A stretch of DNA of 64,000 bases from Cognatishimia sp. WU-CL00825 (lineage in GTDB: Bacteria > Pseudomonadota > Alphaproteobacteria > Rhodobacterales > Rhodobacteraceae), in assembly GCF_040364665.1 (NCBI RefSeq), contig NZ_BAABWX010000006.1, positions 1 through 64,000 of the forward strand, read 5' to 3'. The notes beneath the pieces are model-generated. The model did no database searches. It had not been told where the DNA came from and saw nothing but the letters and a program-made list of their open reading frames with translations. Each line of letters starts with the position of its first letter. The stretch's first letter is position 1. Both the position numbers and the translations under genes were made by a program. Positions 20,581 through 30,306 of the stretch are shown in pieces.

Positions 20581-21539
20581 TGTCTCGTCTATTTGTACAA
20601 AGCGACTGGGTGACGCCCTTGATTGTGGCTCTTTCACTTGGTGTGCTCATCAGCCTGTTCAATCCGGCCTTCCTCTCCACATTCAACATCCAAGTGCTTT
20701 TGGAAGCTGTTTCAATCAACGTGTTGATTGCATTGTCGCAGATGGTGATTATTGCGATTGGCCAGATGAACCTCTCGGTCGGCGCATTGGGCGGATTGGC
20801 TGCTGTGATCTTCGCCGGCTTGATGGAAGTCTTTGGCATCCCACCGGTTTTGGCAGGTGCCATGGCGCTTGGCGTCGGGCTGGCGGGCGGTTTGCTCAAC
20901 GGACTGCTCATCGGGCTGACAGGGATTTCCGCCTTTGTGATTACCCTTGCGACATTGTCGATTTTCAAAGGCCTCAACCTTGCGATCACGCAGGCCCAGC
21001 CGTTCTATGAAATTCCTGATTCTGTGAAGCTCTTTGGCAACTCGACCCTCTTTGGACCGTTCCCCATTATCTTCATACCTGCCGCTCTGACCGTAATTTT
21101 GATGGTGGTGTTCTTCAACAGGTTGCCGGTTGGTCGTTGGCTTCTCGCGGTTGGCGGCAATGCCCATTCCGCCGAACTTTCAGGTATTTCCACAACCAAA
21201 ACCGTGGTCATTGCCCACGCTATTTCAGGTCTTCTGGCGGCCTGCGCCGGAATTTTGCTGGTCGCACGTTTACAGCTTGGGCAACCGACGATCGGAGATG
21301 ATTGGCTAATCATGTCCTTCGCCGCGCCCATTATCGGTGGCGCGATCCTCGCGGGTGGACATGTGAGTACGGTAGCAACTGTGTTTGGGGTTCTCATTGT
21401 GGCCCAGATCACACAGGCGCTTGTGCTGTTTCACATCGACCCGTTCTTGGTTCAGGTGGTCTTAGGCCTGATGATTTTGGCGGCGGTCTTTGCCAACCAA
21501 TGGCGCGAGTCGCGGTTGCAACGCGCGGGGCAGGAGTAG
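20577..21539 (+). CDS. ribose-type ABC transporter permease (second subunit)
   Basis: 320 residues, same family as the preceding gene (AIGQMNLSVGALGGLAAVI, LLNGLLIGLTGISAFVITLATLS, PIIGGAILAGGHVSTVATVFG). Having two different permeases, rather than a single RbsC homodimer, is common in alphaproteobacterial CUT2 operons. It ends three bases before the ATPase start. Confidence 0.9.
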   Translation: MMSRLFVQSDWVTPLIVALSLGVLISLFNPAFLSTFNIQVLLEAVSINVLIALSQMVIIAIGQMNLSVGALGGLAAVIFAGLMEVFGIPPVLAGAMALGVGLAGGLLNGLLIGLTGISAFVITLATLSIFKGLNLAITQAQPFYEIPDSVKLFGNSTLFGPFPIIFIPAALTVILMVVFFNRLPVGRWLLAVGGNAHSAELSGISTTKTVVIAHAISGLLAACAGILLVARLQLGQPTIGDDWLIMSFAAPIIGGAILAGGHVSTVATVFGVLIVAQITQALVLFHIDPFLVQVVLGLMILAAVFANQWRESRLQRAGQE

Positions 21540-21542
21540 GTC

Positions 21543-23090
21543 ATGTCCAACATTGCATTCGAAGCGCGCGCAGTGAGTAAGTTTTTTCCCGGTGTGAAAG
21601 CGTTGCAGGGCGTCTCCATGCAAATGCGTGAGGGATCAATCCATGCGCTGCTGGGGGAAAATGGGGCGGGCAAATCCACGTTGATCAAACTTGTCACGGG
21701 CGTGTATAGCCCCGATGAAGGACAATTGTTCGCAGGTTCCGAGCCGGTGAATTTTGCCCGCCCTCATGACGCCATCGCCGCAGGCGTGGGGGTGGTTCAT
21801 CAAGAGCGCAACCTGATCCCGCGATTTTCGGTGGCCGAGAATATGGCCCTGAGCCAGCTCGCCGATCATCCGATCACGCCGATTGATTATGCGCAGCTTA
21901 ATGAACAAGCCAAGCCGTGGCTCGATATGCTCGGCCTCGATATCGATCCCACCACACAGGTCTCGCGGCTCAGTGTGGCCCAGATGCAAATGGTTGAGAT
22001 CGCCAAGGCGCTGTCGCAACAGACCCGGGTTTTGCTGTTGGATGAGCCGACCGCCTCGCTCACGCCGATGGAATCTAAGGCATTGTTCGATGTGCTGCAC
22101 CGATTGCGCGACGACGGGGTGAGTATGTTGTTTGTCAGCCATAAGCTCGAAGAGGTGAAGGAGATCTGCGACACGGTCAGCGTATTGCGTGATGGGAAGA
22201 ACGCAGGTGAAAACATTGCGATGGAAAACCTAGAGCGGCAGGACTTGATTCGCTTGATGATTGGCCGCGAGGAAGGCACCGCCAAAGCCCGGCACCGTCG
22301 GGAAGGGGAGCAATCGGTTGCTCTGGAGCTCAAAGATGTGTCAACGGCCCAAGGACATAAGGGTATCAACCTGGACGTCAAACGCTGTGAAATTGTCGGT
22401 CTTTACGGGCTGGTCGGCGCGGGACGGACAGAGCTGGCCAAGGCGATTATGGGGGCCGCGACGATCACTAAAGGCGAGGTTCTACGGGACGGCCACACTG
22501 TTGAAATTGACAATCCGACGGACGCGCTGCATCGGCACAAGATTGGCTACGTCAGCGAGAACCGTAAGGATGAGGGGCTGATCCTAGAACATTCCGTTTT
22601 GGAAAACGCGGGCATCACGGTTTGGCGCAAATCAGCGAACCGTTTGGGATGGTTGACGCGCGCAAGGATCAAGAAACGGACCGTTCCCTTCTTGGACAAA
22701 CTCGCGGTGAAAACGCCCTCGCTAAACCAAAAGGTCGGCAATCTCTCGGGCGGCAATCAACAGAAAATCGCCATGGCCAAATGGCTCGCGGCGGGTGTGG
22801 AAGTGTTGATTGTGGATGAGCCCACAGTGGGCATTGATGTGAAAAGCAAAGCCTATCTGCACGAATTGCTGCACGAGCTCGCCGATGATGGGACGGCCGT
22901 GTTGTTGATCACCAGTGATTTGCCTGAAATGATTTCGCTCGCGGATCGAATTTTGGTGATGGATGATTTTATCATCAAAGGCGACGTCACAAACACCGGT
23001 GATTATAAGGCCATGAGCCAATCGGTGATGGAGCACATTCACCACACTAAGGATGAATTGCGGCGGGCCAAATCGGCATTGTCGCGTTAG
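21543..23090 (+). CDS. ribose-type ABC transporter ATPase (two nucleotide-binding domains)
   Basis: 515 residues, RbsA/MglA type with tandem ATPase domains. The first has Walker A GENGAGKSTLIK, signature-like RLSVAQMQMVEIAKAL and Walker B VLLLDEPTASL. The second has the usual degenerate Walker A GLVGAGRTELAKA, a good LSGGNQQKIAMAKWL, and VLIVDEPTVGIDVKSK. Cytoplasmic energiser of the CUT2 importer. Confidence 0.93.
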   Translation: MSNIAFEARAVSKFFPGVKALQGVSMQMREGSIHALLGENGAGKSTLIKLVTGVYSPDEGQLFAGSEPVNFARPHDAIAAGVGVVHQERNLIPRFSVAENMALSQLADHPITPIDYAQLNEQAKPWLDMLGLDIDPTTQVSRLSVAQMQMVEIAKALSQQTRVLLLDEPTASLTPMESKALFDVLHRLRDDGVSMLFVSHKLEEVKEICDTVSVLRDGKNAGENIAMENLERQDLIRLMIGREEGTAKARHRREGEQSVALELKDVSTAQGHKGINLDVKRCEIVGLYGLVGAGRTELAKAIMGAATITKGEVLRDGHTVEIDNPTDALHRHKIGYVSENRKDEGLILEHSVLENAGITVWRKSANRLGWLTRARIKKRTVPFLDKLAVKTPSLNQKVGNLSGGNQQKIAMAKWLAAGVEVLIVDEPTVGIDVKSKAYLHELLHELADDGTAVLLITSDLPEMISLADRILVMDDFIIKGDVTNTGDYKAMSQSVMEHIHHTKDELRRAKSALSR

Positions 23091-23102
23091 GGAGCGGATC
23101 AG

Positions 23103-24089
23103 ATGAAGTTCAACACCATTGCGAATAGCCGCCTTAAGTTGTCTCAGATTGGTCTGGGCACTGGCCCCTTGGGCGGGCTTTACGTCGAAAGCCCACGTGA
23201 GACGGCCATGCAGGTTTTGGAGGCCGCCTGGCAAAGGGGTATTCGTTATTTCGATACAGCGCCGTTTTATGGCTTCGGCTTGGCTGAACGCAGGGTCGGG
23301 GATTTCTTGCAAGGCAAAAGTTCCGAAGACTGGACCTTGTCGACCAAAGTGGGGCGACTGCTCAAACCGAACTCCAGTTCGTCGCCGGATATTGCGGCCT
23401 TCGTCAACGCGCTGAAGTTCGGGGCGGAATTCGATTACACTTATGACGGGATCATGCGGTCCATTGAGGACAGCTATGCCCGTCTGGGGCTGACGAAAAT
23501 CGATGTGGCCTATGTACATGATATCGGCCAGTTCGCGCATTCCGCCGAAATGAACGAACACTACTTGGGTCAACTTGAAAACGGTGGCTTTCGGGCGCTG
23601 GACGAGCTGCGCTCAACTGGCGCGATCAAGGCGTGGGGCATCGGCGTCAACGACGTCGCCATCTGCCACGACATAATGGCGCGTGCGGATTTGGACTGCA
23701 TCCTATTGGCCGGACGCTATACGCTGCTGGATCGATCCGGTGCGGAACTTGTGGCTCAATGCGGCGCTCGCGGTGTCGCAATCATCGCAGGCGGGGTCTT
23801 CAACTCAGGCATCTTGGCGACGGGGGCGACAGAGGGGGCCTATTTCGACTATCAGCCCGCCAGCTCTGAGATCAAAGCACGCGTCGCGACCATGGACGAC
23901 ATCGCCCAGACGCGAGGACATAGCCTCATTCAAGCGGCACTGCAGTTCCCGATTCAAGCTCCCGCCGTAGCCAGCATGCTGCTTGGTGTCGACAGTGTGG
24001 ACAAGCTTCAAAGCAACATGAACGACCTCGTCCAACCGCTGCCCGACAGCGCTTGGGCCGATTTGGAGCGTCACGCCTTGCAAGGTTGA
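23103..24089 (+). CDS. aldo/keto reductase (sugar 1-dehydrogenase-like)
   Basis: 328 residues, AKR TIM barrel. The catalytic tetrad is complete: Asp51 and Tyr56 (YFDTAPFYGFGLAERRVG), Lys82 (LSTKVGRLL) and His139 (VAYVHDIG). The sequence resembles the D-threo-aldose 1-dehydrogenase / L-fucose dehydrogenase / pyridoxal dehydrogenase branch, which oxidises cyclic hemiacetals to lactones. The next gene is an amidohydrolase of the lactonase type, which supports a sugar-to-lactone role. RBS GGGAG upstream. Confidence 0.85.
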   Translation: MKFNTIANSRLKLSQIGLGTGPLGGLYVESPRETAMQVLEAAWQRGIRYFDTAPFYGFGLAERRVGDFLQGKSSEDWTLSTKVGRLLKPNSSSSPDIAAFVNALKFGAEFDYTYDGIMRSIEDSYARLGLTKIDVAYVHDIGQFAHSAEMNEHYLGQLENGGFRALDELRSTGAIKAWGIGVNDVAICHDIMARADLDCILLAGRYTLLDRSGAELVAQCGARGVAIIAGGVFNSGILATGATEGAYFDYQPASSEIKARVATMDDIAQTRGHSLIQAALQFPIQAPAVASMLLGVDSVDKLQSNMNDLVQPLPDSAWADLERHALQG

Positions 24090-24139
24090 ACCGGCCACAC
24101 GGGCCATTCATCGACCAACAACATCGAAAGGATCTGAAC

Positions 24140-25054
24140 ATGACAAAACGGGATATTATCGATCCACATCACCACCTCTGGTCCTTGGAGAAAGACAAGT
24201 ATCACTGGCTGCGTAAACCGATGCCGCGCGGCATTTACGGCGATATCGAGAGCATTTCGAAGGACTACCTTCTGAGTGATTACCGCGACGATACAAAAAA
24301 CTACAATCTGTGCGCATCGGTGCATATCGAGGCCCATTATGATCGGTCTGCCCCTGTGGAAGAAACCGCGTGGATCACAAATGTGGCCGATGAATTTGGC
24401 GGCCCAGATGCCATCGTTGTCTATGCCGCACTTGAGGCTCCTAATGTCCAAGAAGTGCTGGATCAGCACCTTGCCTATGGCGATCGGATCAAAGGCGTTC
24501 GCCAAATTTTGTGCAACCACGAAAACCCCAGTTACAGCTTTGTTGACCGCGCGGATCTCATGCGCGACGCGCGGTGGCGAGAGGGATTTGGCCGCCTTGA
24601 AGGGCTTGGACTGACCTTTGATCTCTTGGTCTATCCGCACCAGCTTGCCGATGCAGCGGATCTTGCCGAGGCTTTCCCTGAGACGCAGATCATCTTGGAG
24701 CACGGCGCTATGCCACATGATCGGAGCGCCGAGGGGCTTGCCTATTGGCGCGCTGGCCTCTGCAAACTTGCCGAGCGAGAAAACGTTACGATCAAAGCTT
24801 CGGGCTTGGGGCAGACTGACTGGAACTGGACGCAACAGTCTATGGGATCGATGGTCTGCGATATCGTCGACATTTTTGGACCCAAGCGCACCATGTTCGC
24901 CAGCAACTTTCCCGTCGACAAGGTCTACAATAGCTTTGATGCCTACTACGCGGCCTATGAGGCGGCCGTGGCCGACCTCTCTGCGGATGAGAAAAACGAT
25001 CTGTTCTTGGGAACTGCCGACCGCGTTTATCGGCTGGGTGTCGCGCAAAATTGA
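24140..25054 (+). CDS. amidohydrolase-2 family protein, probable sugar lactonase
   Basis: 304 residues from ATG 24140 (GAAAGG upstream; the longer frame from 24053 would overlap the AKR gene). Metal-dependent TIM-barrel hydrolase with HxH at His10/His12 (DPHHHLW), His167 (YPHQ), His188 (EHGAMPHD) and Asp260 (FASNFPVD). This is the arrangement of L-fucono-/rhamnono-lactonases and 4-sulfomuconolactone hydrolases. Paired with the preceding dehydrogenase it would hydrolyse the lactone product to an aldonate. Confidence 0.82.
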   Translation: MTKRDIIDPHHHLWSLEKDKYHWLRKPMPRGIYGDIESISKDYLLSDYRDDTKNYNLCASVHIEAHYDRSAPVEETAWITNVADEFGGPDAIVVYAALEAPNVQEVLDQHLAYGDRIKGVRQILCNHENPSYSFVDRADLMRDARWREGFGRLEGLGLTFDLLVYPHQLADAADLAEAFPETQIILEHGAMPHDRSAEGLAYWRAGLCKLAERENVTIKASGLGQTDWNWTQQSMGSMVCDIVDIFGPKRTMFASNFPVDKVYNSFDAYYAAYEAAVADLSADEKNDLFLGTADRVYRLGVAQN

Positions 25055-25144
25055 CGCCATATACCCACCCAACCCAACTCTGAAAAGTCAATATGCTAGC
25101 GCCTGCAGCAACGCAGGTTTTGACCATAAAATGAAAGAAATCAA

Positions 25145-25672
25145 ATGCCTATAGAAGATACAAAAACCGACCCACGGATGCCTTATCAGTACGACAATCC
25201 GGCGGAATGCTTGCCTGATATCGTCATCCCTGATGGCATTCCAGAAGATGAGCGGGTCTGGGTACCGCAAGCCGAGAACGTCTCGTTCCGGCCGCTGATC
25301 CTCAACCGCAGCCAAGGCTATTGGATGAACTTGCTGCGCGTGCGCAAATCCGGTGTCCTGTCGCGCCACCGCCACCCACAAGCGGTCCATGGTTGGGTAC
25401 TCAAAGGGCGTTGGCATTATCTCGAGCACGACTGGGAAGCGCGCGAAGGCGGATTTGTGTACGAACCTCCCGGCGAAACTCACACGCTGATTGTGCCTGA
25501 CGATGTGGAGGAAATGATCACGCTGTTTCAGGTTCAGGGCGTTATGTACTACGTCGATCCTTGGGGCAAAGGTATCGGATATGAGGATGTCTTCACCAAA
25601 ATCGATCTTTGCCGCAAGCACTATGAAGCAGTTGGGCTCGGCGCGGATTATGTTGACCAATTTATTCGCTAG
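25145..25672 (+). CDS. cupin-domain protein (dihydroxyacetophenone dioxygenase-like)
   Basis: 175 residues, single cupin barrel with VLSRHRHPQAVHGWVLKGRWHYLEHDWEA and GGFVYEPPGETHTL. Candidate metal ligands are His75, His77, His82 and His113. It resembles the 2,4'-dihydroxyacetophenone dioxygenase-like cupin family, many of whose members have unknown substrates. The 90-base gap upstream has no obvious terminator, so it is probably still in the operon. A dioxygenase, isomerase or epimerase role cannot be distinguished here. Confidence 0.72.
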   Translation: MPIEDTKTDPRMPYQYDNPAECLPDIVIPDGIPEDERVWVPQAENVSFRPLILNRSQGYWMNLLRVRKSGVLSRHRHPQAVHGWVLKGRWHYLEHDWEAREGGFVYEPPGETHTLIVPDDVEEMITLFQVQGVMYYVDPWGKGIGYEDVFTKIDLCRKHYEAVGLGADYVDQFIR

Positions 25673-25681
25673 GGGGCTCAG

Positions 25682-26413
25682 ATGGTCTGGCCAAATAAGT
25701 GTTTTGACGGAGCACATGTCCTAGTCACCGGTGCCACCTCTGGCATCGGTGAGGGGATTGCGCTGGCGTTCGCCGAGGCTGGTGCGCGTGTCACTGTCAC
25801 AGGGGCAACCCCTGGCGAAGTGCAAACCGCGCAAAGCAATCACGCTGCGTTTGATGTACAGCAGTTGGATGTGCGCGACGACACGCAGGTGAAGGCATTG
25901 ATCGGGTCGTTTGAACGTCTCGATCATGTGGTGAATTGTGCGGGCGTCATTCGGCGCAGTGAAGAGCACCAACCCGAGGTCTTTGCCGATGTGGTGGATA
26001 TCAACCTCACGGGCACCATGCGCGTATGCGCCGCTGCCCGCGGTCTTCTGAAAACATCGAAAGGAACCATCGTGAACATGGCATCGATGTTGTCGTTTTT
26101 TGGCGGGGGATCGGTTCCTGCATACTCTGCATCGAAAGGCGGGATTTCCCAGTTGACCAAATCACTTGCCATCGCCTACGCCCCTGATGGCATTCGAGTG
26201 AACGCCATTGCGCCGGGTTGGATTGCGACACCGCTGACCTCGGCGCTTCAATCAGACGAGGTTCGTAGCAAAGCCATTTTGGATCGAACCCCCTTAAATC
26301 GTTGGGGAACGCCTGAGGATGTAGCTGGCGGGGCCGTCTTTCTTTCGTCGCCGATGTCTCAATTCGTTACCGGAACGGTGCTTCCCATCGACGGAGGATA
26401 TCTTGTCACTTGA
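25682..26413 (+). CDS. short-chain dehydrogenase/reductase
   Basis: 243 residues, classical SDR: cofactor motif TGATSGIG (16-23), NCAGVI, catalytic Ser135, Tyr148 and Lys152 (PAYSASKGG), and a C-terminal IDGGYLVT. A likely NAD(P)-dependent oxidation of a hydroxyl in the sugar-derived acid, in the manner of 2-keto-3-deoxy-fuconate dehydrogenases. Last gene of the operon; the decayed region begins right after it. Confidence 0.88.
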   Translation: MVWPNKCFDGAHVLVTGATSGIGEGIALAFAEAGARVTVTGATPGEVQTAQSNHAAFDVQQLDVRDDTQVKALIGSFERLDHVVNCAGVIRRSEEHQPEVFADVVDINLTGTMRVCAAARGLLKTSKGTIVNMASMLSFFGGGSVPAYSASKGGISQLTKSLAIAYAPDGIRVNAIAPGWIATPLTSALQSDEVRSKAILDRTPLNRWGTPEDVAGGAVFLSSPMSQFVTGTVLPIDGGYLVT

Positions 26414-26455
26414 TGTGCAGGATTTAGCTATAGCAACCCGTCCCCGTTCCTAAAC

Positions 26456-27085
26456 AATTCGCGCAATTGCGCTGAGGGCGGATTTGGTTTGACGATGACC
26501 TGCGCCACCAATGTTCAACCGTCGGGGAAGACCTGGCCGGGGCAGCTTGGGGCTTTCGACGACGCGTATATCGAGGGGCCGCCACGCGCGCCTTCCGACT
26601 ATGCGGAAACAGGTGCATTTGCGTGGAGCAGTGCAGAGGTCCAACAGCTGCGTGACGACTTCATCGCCGCCGCTGTGCGCCGAGATGCTAACGCTGACCC
26701 AGACCCTTCTTGAGCAGGAGCTTGTGGACTACATCGACATGTAGATGCATGACGCGTTCAAGCAGCCCGAAGAAGCCGAGTTCGCGGGCAAGTCATTGTC
26801 CGAATGGTATCTCGGCCTCCCCCGAGGCAAAACGCGCATGGGTGTGGGTGGCAAGATTTTCACACCATCTGACATCGAAAAAATCGCGTCGCTCGCCCCG
26901 ATTTCATCGTGTTTGGCCGCGCGGGGATCGTGCATCACGACTTCCCCAAACGCCTGCTCGCCACGCCCGAATTCGAACCGCGAACTTTACCCGCGAGTGC
27001 CGCGGCCCTGCTGAGCGAAGGCGCGTCGCAAACCTTGGTCGACTACCTGAGTTCGTTCCCAGATTTTGTTGCGGACGCGCGCTAA
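26456..27085 (+). pseudogene. remnant of an Old Yellow Enzyme (NADH:flavin oxidoreductase) gene
   Basis: Three pieces of one family in shifting frames. AEGGFGLTMTCATNVQ and KTWPGQLGAFDDAYIEG are the N-terminal region, followed after a gap by YAETGAFAWSSAEVQQLRDD. MGVGGKIFTPSDIEKIAS is in another frame. DFIVFGRAGIVHHDFPKRLL up to the stop at 27083-27085 is the C-terminus. The pieces keep family order but most of the barrel is gone, at least two frameshifts separate them, and there is no start. A 12-bp palindrome, GCGCAATTGCGC, lies at 26461-26472. Confidence 0.75.
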
Positions 27086-27125
27086 CAAAAGACTTATTTT
27101 ATTGGTCGCGCTCGATCAGTCCTGA

Positions 27126-27293
27126 GGTTCCGTCATCGGGTATTTTGAATTAATCGCTAGCACTATAGACGTTCAGGTGAAACTTGCGGAACTGATACGG
27201 CTGGAAAACGCATTGGCCGAGCTGGTCGCAAACTGCGCTAAGGGACAACTTGACTGTCCGATGCTGAGCTCACTTATGGGCCAAAACTCATAA
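27126..27293 (+). pseudogene. C-terminal remnant of a MerR-family regulator
   Basis: One frame with stop TAA 27291-27293 reads IDVQVKLAELIRLENALAEL, then VANCAKGQLDCPMLSSL. This is the dimerisation helix and the C-terminal Cys...CP motif typical of MerR metal or redox regulators. The HTH domain is absent and the frame is closed upstream by a stop codon. Confidence 0.6.
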
Positions 27294-27591
27294 GTTTTTG
27301 TCAACGGAGATAACGACCGTTTGTGACATAACCTAACCCTCCAAAGCCGACCTTTGTGCAGCCGCGGCGAATTGAGGCCTTGTCCGCATCTTTCATACTG
27401 GCGGAGCGTGCGGCGAAAGTTCGGTCTTGGTTTAAGCGAAATCGGTGTCCATGGACGGCCGGTCTGGCGACGTTCGCTGCGACACAGCGATGGACGTGCC
27501 GCGCGTGCGAACGCATGCAGCGTCAGCGAAGCCCGAAAACTGAATGACCGGAGAGTTCGCTAAGCTGACGCTGGCGCAGGTAGCAGCTAAT
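27294..27591. other. non-coding stretch
   Basis: No credible gene. It contains scattered GCGGCGAAAGTTCGG- and GCAGCTAATGTCCGC-like words similar to those in the other decayed gaps of this window. Confidence 0.45.
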
Positions 27592-27744
27592 GTCCGCTAT
27601 CTTTATTCCCCCACAGCGACTTTGTCGTCGCGCATTTCGGCTTTGAGAAGGGCGGCATACATTTTGCGGTCGGCTTGGGTGCTGGTGCCGTCGTCCTTGA
27701 GCACAGGGGCGGACATTTGCAGGCTGGTTAGACTGCCGGCGCGG
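27592..27744 (-). pseudogene. degraded 3' fragment of a response-regulator gene
   Basis: Matches 35085-35291, the 3' end of the intact response-regulator gene, with 54 bases missing between two TTTGCAG words that lie 54 bases apart in the intact copy (a deletion between short direct repeats). It ends in TAA instead of TAG. The reading ADRKMYAALLKAEMRDDKVA and the following VGE stop is preserved, with several residue changes (R/P, A/D, E/K, T/M). Confidence 0.88.
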
Positions 27745-27920
27745 CTCGAGCTTGCCGGCTGCCTTCGCGATCTCGCGCTGTTCAACGTTGCCATTGATAG
27801 CAAGCTACGCGGCTGCGATTGGATTAGAACCGAGTGGCTACGGTACCCATTCGCTCCGCGGGACCAAATCCGCCGAGATATACCGCAAGACGAGCCAACG
27901 CCGTGGGTGACATAAGGAAA

Positions 27921-28007
27921 AAGATGTTTGCTGCATGCGATGCTCCAAGTTGCAAATCCCAACACGGTTGGAACCAGCCCAAGGAAGAACGCGGCAAAAG
28001 CTGGGCT
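27921..28007 (-). pseudogene. possible remnant of an EamA/DMT transporter
   Basis: A minus-strand frame reads FAAFFLGLVPTVLGFATWSI, then ACSKHL. This resembles the helix with the PTALGFATWxYAL signature of EamA-type drug/metabolite transporters. No further family sequence follows in any frame. Short match, so tentative. Confidence 0.4.
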
Positions 28008-28014
28008 CTTTGTC

Positions 28015-28746
28015 TTAGTGCAACAATTGCTGGAGGAAGTCTTTGGTGCGCGTGTGCTGGGGGGCATCAAAGAATGAATCCGGATCGTTCTGTTCGACGA
28101 TCTGGCCTGCATCCATGAAAATCACCCGATCTGCAACGCGCCGGGCAAAGCCCATTTCATGGGTCACGCACAGCATGGTCATGCCTTCGCTGGCCAGTTC
28201 GACCATCGTATCAAGAACTTCTTTGATCATCTCAGGGTCAAGCGCTGAGGTCGGCTCGTCAAACAACATGATCCGGGGCTTCATGCAAAGCGATCGGGCA
28301 ATGGCGACACGCTGTTGCTGACCACCCGATAGCTGGCCGGGGTATTTATGTGCCTGATCCGGGATCTTGACCTTTTCGAGGAACTCCATGGCGATGTCTT
28401 CGGCCTCTTTGCGGGGCGTTTTGCGGACCAGACGGGGCGCCAATGTGCAATTGTCCAGAATGCTGAGATGCGGAAAGAGGTTGAAATGCTGAAAACACAT
28501 GCCGACTTCTGATCGCACGGCATCGATGTCTTTTAACTTGTCGGTCAGCTCGATGCCATCAACGATGATCTTGCCCTTTTGGTGTTTTTCCAGATGATTG
28601 ATACAGCGAATAAGCGTCGATTTCCCCGATCCTGATGGGCCGCAGATGACGATCTTCTCACCCTGTTTCACCGATAGATCAACATCCGTCAGAACCTGGA
28701 ACGCCCCATACCATTTGCTGACTTTTTCAAGTTTTACTGCTTCCAT
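28015..28746 (-). CDS. polar amino-acid ABC transporter ATPase (GlnQ/HisP-like)
   Basis: 243 residues from ATG 28746 ([19 protein letters not shown]). Earlier in-frame ATGs give an unrelated extension. Walker [14 protein letters not shown], signature [15 protein letters not shown], Walker [16 protein letters not shown], switch [11 protein letters not shown]. Last gene of the minus-strand unit that begins with the ureohydrolase at 34123. Energises the PAAT-type importer formed with the two permeases and SBP. Confidence 0.93.
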   Translation of the reverse strand: MEAVKLEKVSKWYGAFQVLTDVDLSVKQGEKIVICGPSGSGKSTLIRCINHLEKHQKGKIIVDGIELTDKLKDIDAVRSEVGMCFQHFNLFPHLSILDNCTLAPRLVRKTPRKEAEDIAMEFLEKVKIPDQAHKYPGQLSGGQQQRVAIARSLCMKPRIMLFDEPTSALDPEMIKEVLDTMVELASEGMTMLCVTHEMGFARRVADRVIFMDAGQIVEQNDPDSFFDAPQHTRTKDFLQQLLH

Positions 28747-28810
28747 CGTTCTATCCTTCCCTGCGTGGCCAGTTGGTGCGCGCCAAGGTCGGCACGCCCA
28801 AGCGGCGGTC

Positions 28811-29626
28811 TTATGACATCTCAATTGATCGTTGGCGGGCTGCGTGAATGGCCTTTGCCATAACGGTTCGCAAACTGTCATTTTTTGCCAATGCTTCAGT
28901 GCCAGCGGCGGTCGTGCCGCCGGGGCTTGTGACTTGCTTTCGCAACGTGGTTGCGTCCGGGGTCCGATCAATCAGCCCACCCGCAGCGGCGCATGTTGCA
29001 TGGACCAATGTTTCGGCCACGTCCCTTTCAAGTCCGCTGTCCATTGCGACGTCGATCATCGCCTCGCACATGGCAAAGAAATAGGCCGGCCCGCTGCCGG
29101 ACACAGCGGTCACCAGATGCATGTCCTCCTCGGATTGCAGCCATGTGAAGTGGCCAAGTGCGTCAAACAGCAGCTTAACCAAATCAGATTGCGCTTTGTC
29201 GGTTGTCGCAGAGGCGAAACCGGCGCTGGCAGATCGCCCGATCAGCGCGCCGATGTTTGGCATAACGCGAACAACAGCTTGGCCGGGGGCTGCGCTTTGA
29301 CAAATATCTTTGATCCCAAGCCCCGCCGCGACCGAGATTAGAACCGTCTCCGGAGAGAGGCGATCACGGATCTGGCCAACCGCGTCACAGACATTGTTTG
29401 GCTTTGTTGCAAAGATCGCCGCGCTAAGCTGCGTGTCATCGGGAAGCTCGGCCAAATCGGACAGCGCCAAAATGCGCGCGCGCTGCGCGGGTTGTAATGT
29501 CTCTAACCGAGGACCGGCGGCCGGATCCACCACCACGAAGCGGTCGCTGTCATCCAGCATTCGCAACCAACCTTGCAACATGGAAAACCCCATATTTCCG
29601 GCACCGACAAGAAGAATAGTGTTCAT
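28811..29626 (-). CDS. proC: pyrroline-5-carboxylate reductase family protein
   Basis: 271 residues. N-terminal Rossmann motif [15 protein letters not shown] (5-19), [15 protein letters not shown] (family MPNTP region), and the C-terminal ProC signature [20 protein letters not shown] through [13 protein letters not shown]. ProC reduces pyrroline-5-carboxylate to proline with NAD(P)H. Embedded between permease and ATPase genes of an amino-acid importer, it may act on a cyclic imine formed by the co-encoded aminotransferase rather than serve housekeeping proline synthesis. Confidence 0.88.
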   Translation of the reverse strand: MNTILLVGAGNMGFSMLQGWLRMLDDSDRFVVVDPAAGPRLETLQPAQRARILALSDLAELPDDTQLSAAIFATKPNNVCDAVGQIRDRLSPETVLISVAAGLGIKDICQSAAPGQAVVRVMPNIGALIGRSASAGFASATTDKAQSDLVKLLFDALGHFTWLQSEEDMHLVTAVSGSGPAYFFAMCEAMIDVAMDSGLERDVAETLVHATCAAAGGLIDRTPDATTLRKQVTSPGGTTAAGTEALAKNDSLRTVMAKAIHAARQRSIEMS

Positions 29627-29637
29627 AGGTCTGTTCC

Positions 29638-30306
29638 TTAGTGCCCAGGCAACCGAAGCCGTTTTTCCAGATAGCGGAAGGCCTGTAATGCCACGAAGCC
29701 AATGGCGAGATACACAAGTCCGGCAACCGGGAAGTATTCGAATGGCGAGTAGGTTTTGGCGATGAAGGTCCGGGTCAGCCCGGTCAGCTCCATGATTGTA
29801 ATGGTGCTTGCCAGCGCGCTGCCCTTGAGCGTGAAGATGATCTCGTTTGAAAGCGATGGCAGCAGATGCCGATAGGCTTGTGGGATCTCGACGTGGATCA
29901 GTGTTTTCAGCCTACTGATACCCATCGCGCTTGAAGCTTCGACCTGCCCCTTGGGCAAATTCTTAAGCGCGCCATAGACCAAGATGGTTGAATAGGCCCC
30001 GACATTCAGCGAGAGGGCCAGCATGGCTGCGCCCTCTGCGCTGCCGAAAATGACCCACAAAAAGCTTTCGCGGACAAAGTCGATCTGGGCCACGCCATAA
30101 TAGATGATAAACAGCTGGATCAGCAGCGGCGTTCCGCGAAAAATGAACGGGTAAATTCGCAATGCGCTGTGCAGGACCCCCTTGGTCAAGTGCAGACTGC
30201 TCCCCAGGACAAGAGCGATGCTCTGCCCGACGAAGAAACCAACAAGTGTCAGTTTCACGGTAAGCCAGATGGCCTCTGGAAGTTGTGCGATAAAGTCTTC
30301 CATCAA
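29638..30306 (-). CDS. polar amino-acid ABC transporter permease
   Basis: 222 residues, HisM/GlnP-type with about five hydrophobic segments. PAAT motif at YSTILVYGALKNLPKGQVEASSAMGISRLKTLIHVEIPQA. Starts by ATG overlap with the other permease (30303-30306). Forms the membrane heterodimer. Confidence 0.9.
   Translation of the reverse strand: MMEDFIAQLPEAIWLTVKLTLVGFFVGQSIALVLGSSLHLTKGVLHSALRIYPFIFRGTPLLIQLFIIYYGVAQIDFVRESFLWVIFGSAEGAAMLALSLNVGAYSTILVYGALKNLPKGQVEASSAMGISRLKTLIHVEIPQAYRHLLPSLSNEIIFTLKGSALASTITIMELTGLTRTFIAKTYSPFEYFPVAGLVYLAIGFVALQAFRYLEKRLRLPGH

Noticed and set aside
27544..27915. 123-residue plus-strand open frame across the response-regulator scar
   Set aside because: It is the reverse strand of the scar plus unrelated sequence; not a gene.
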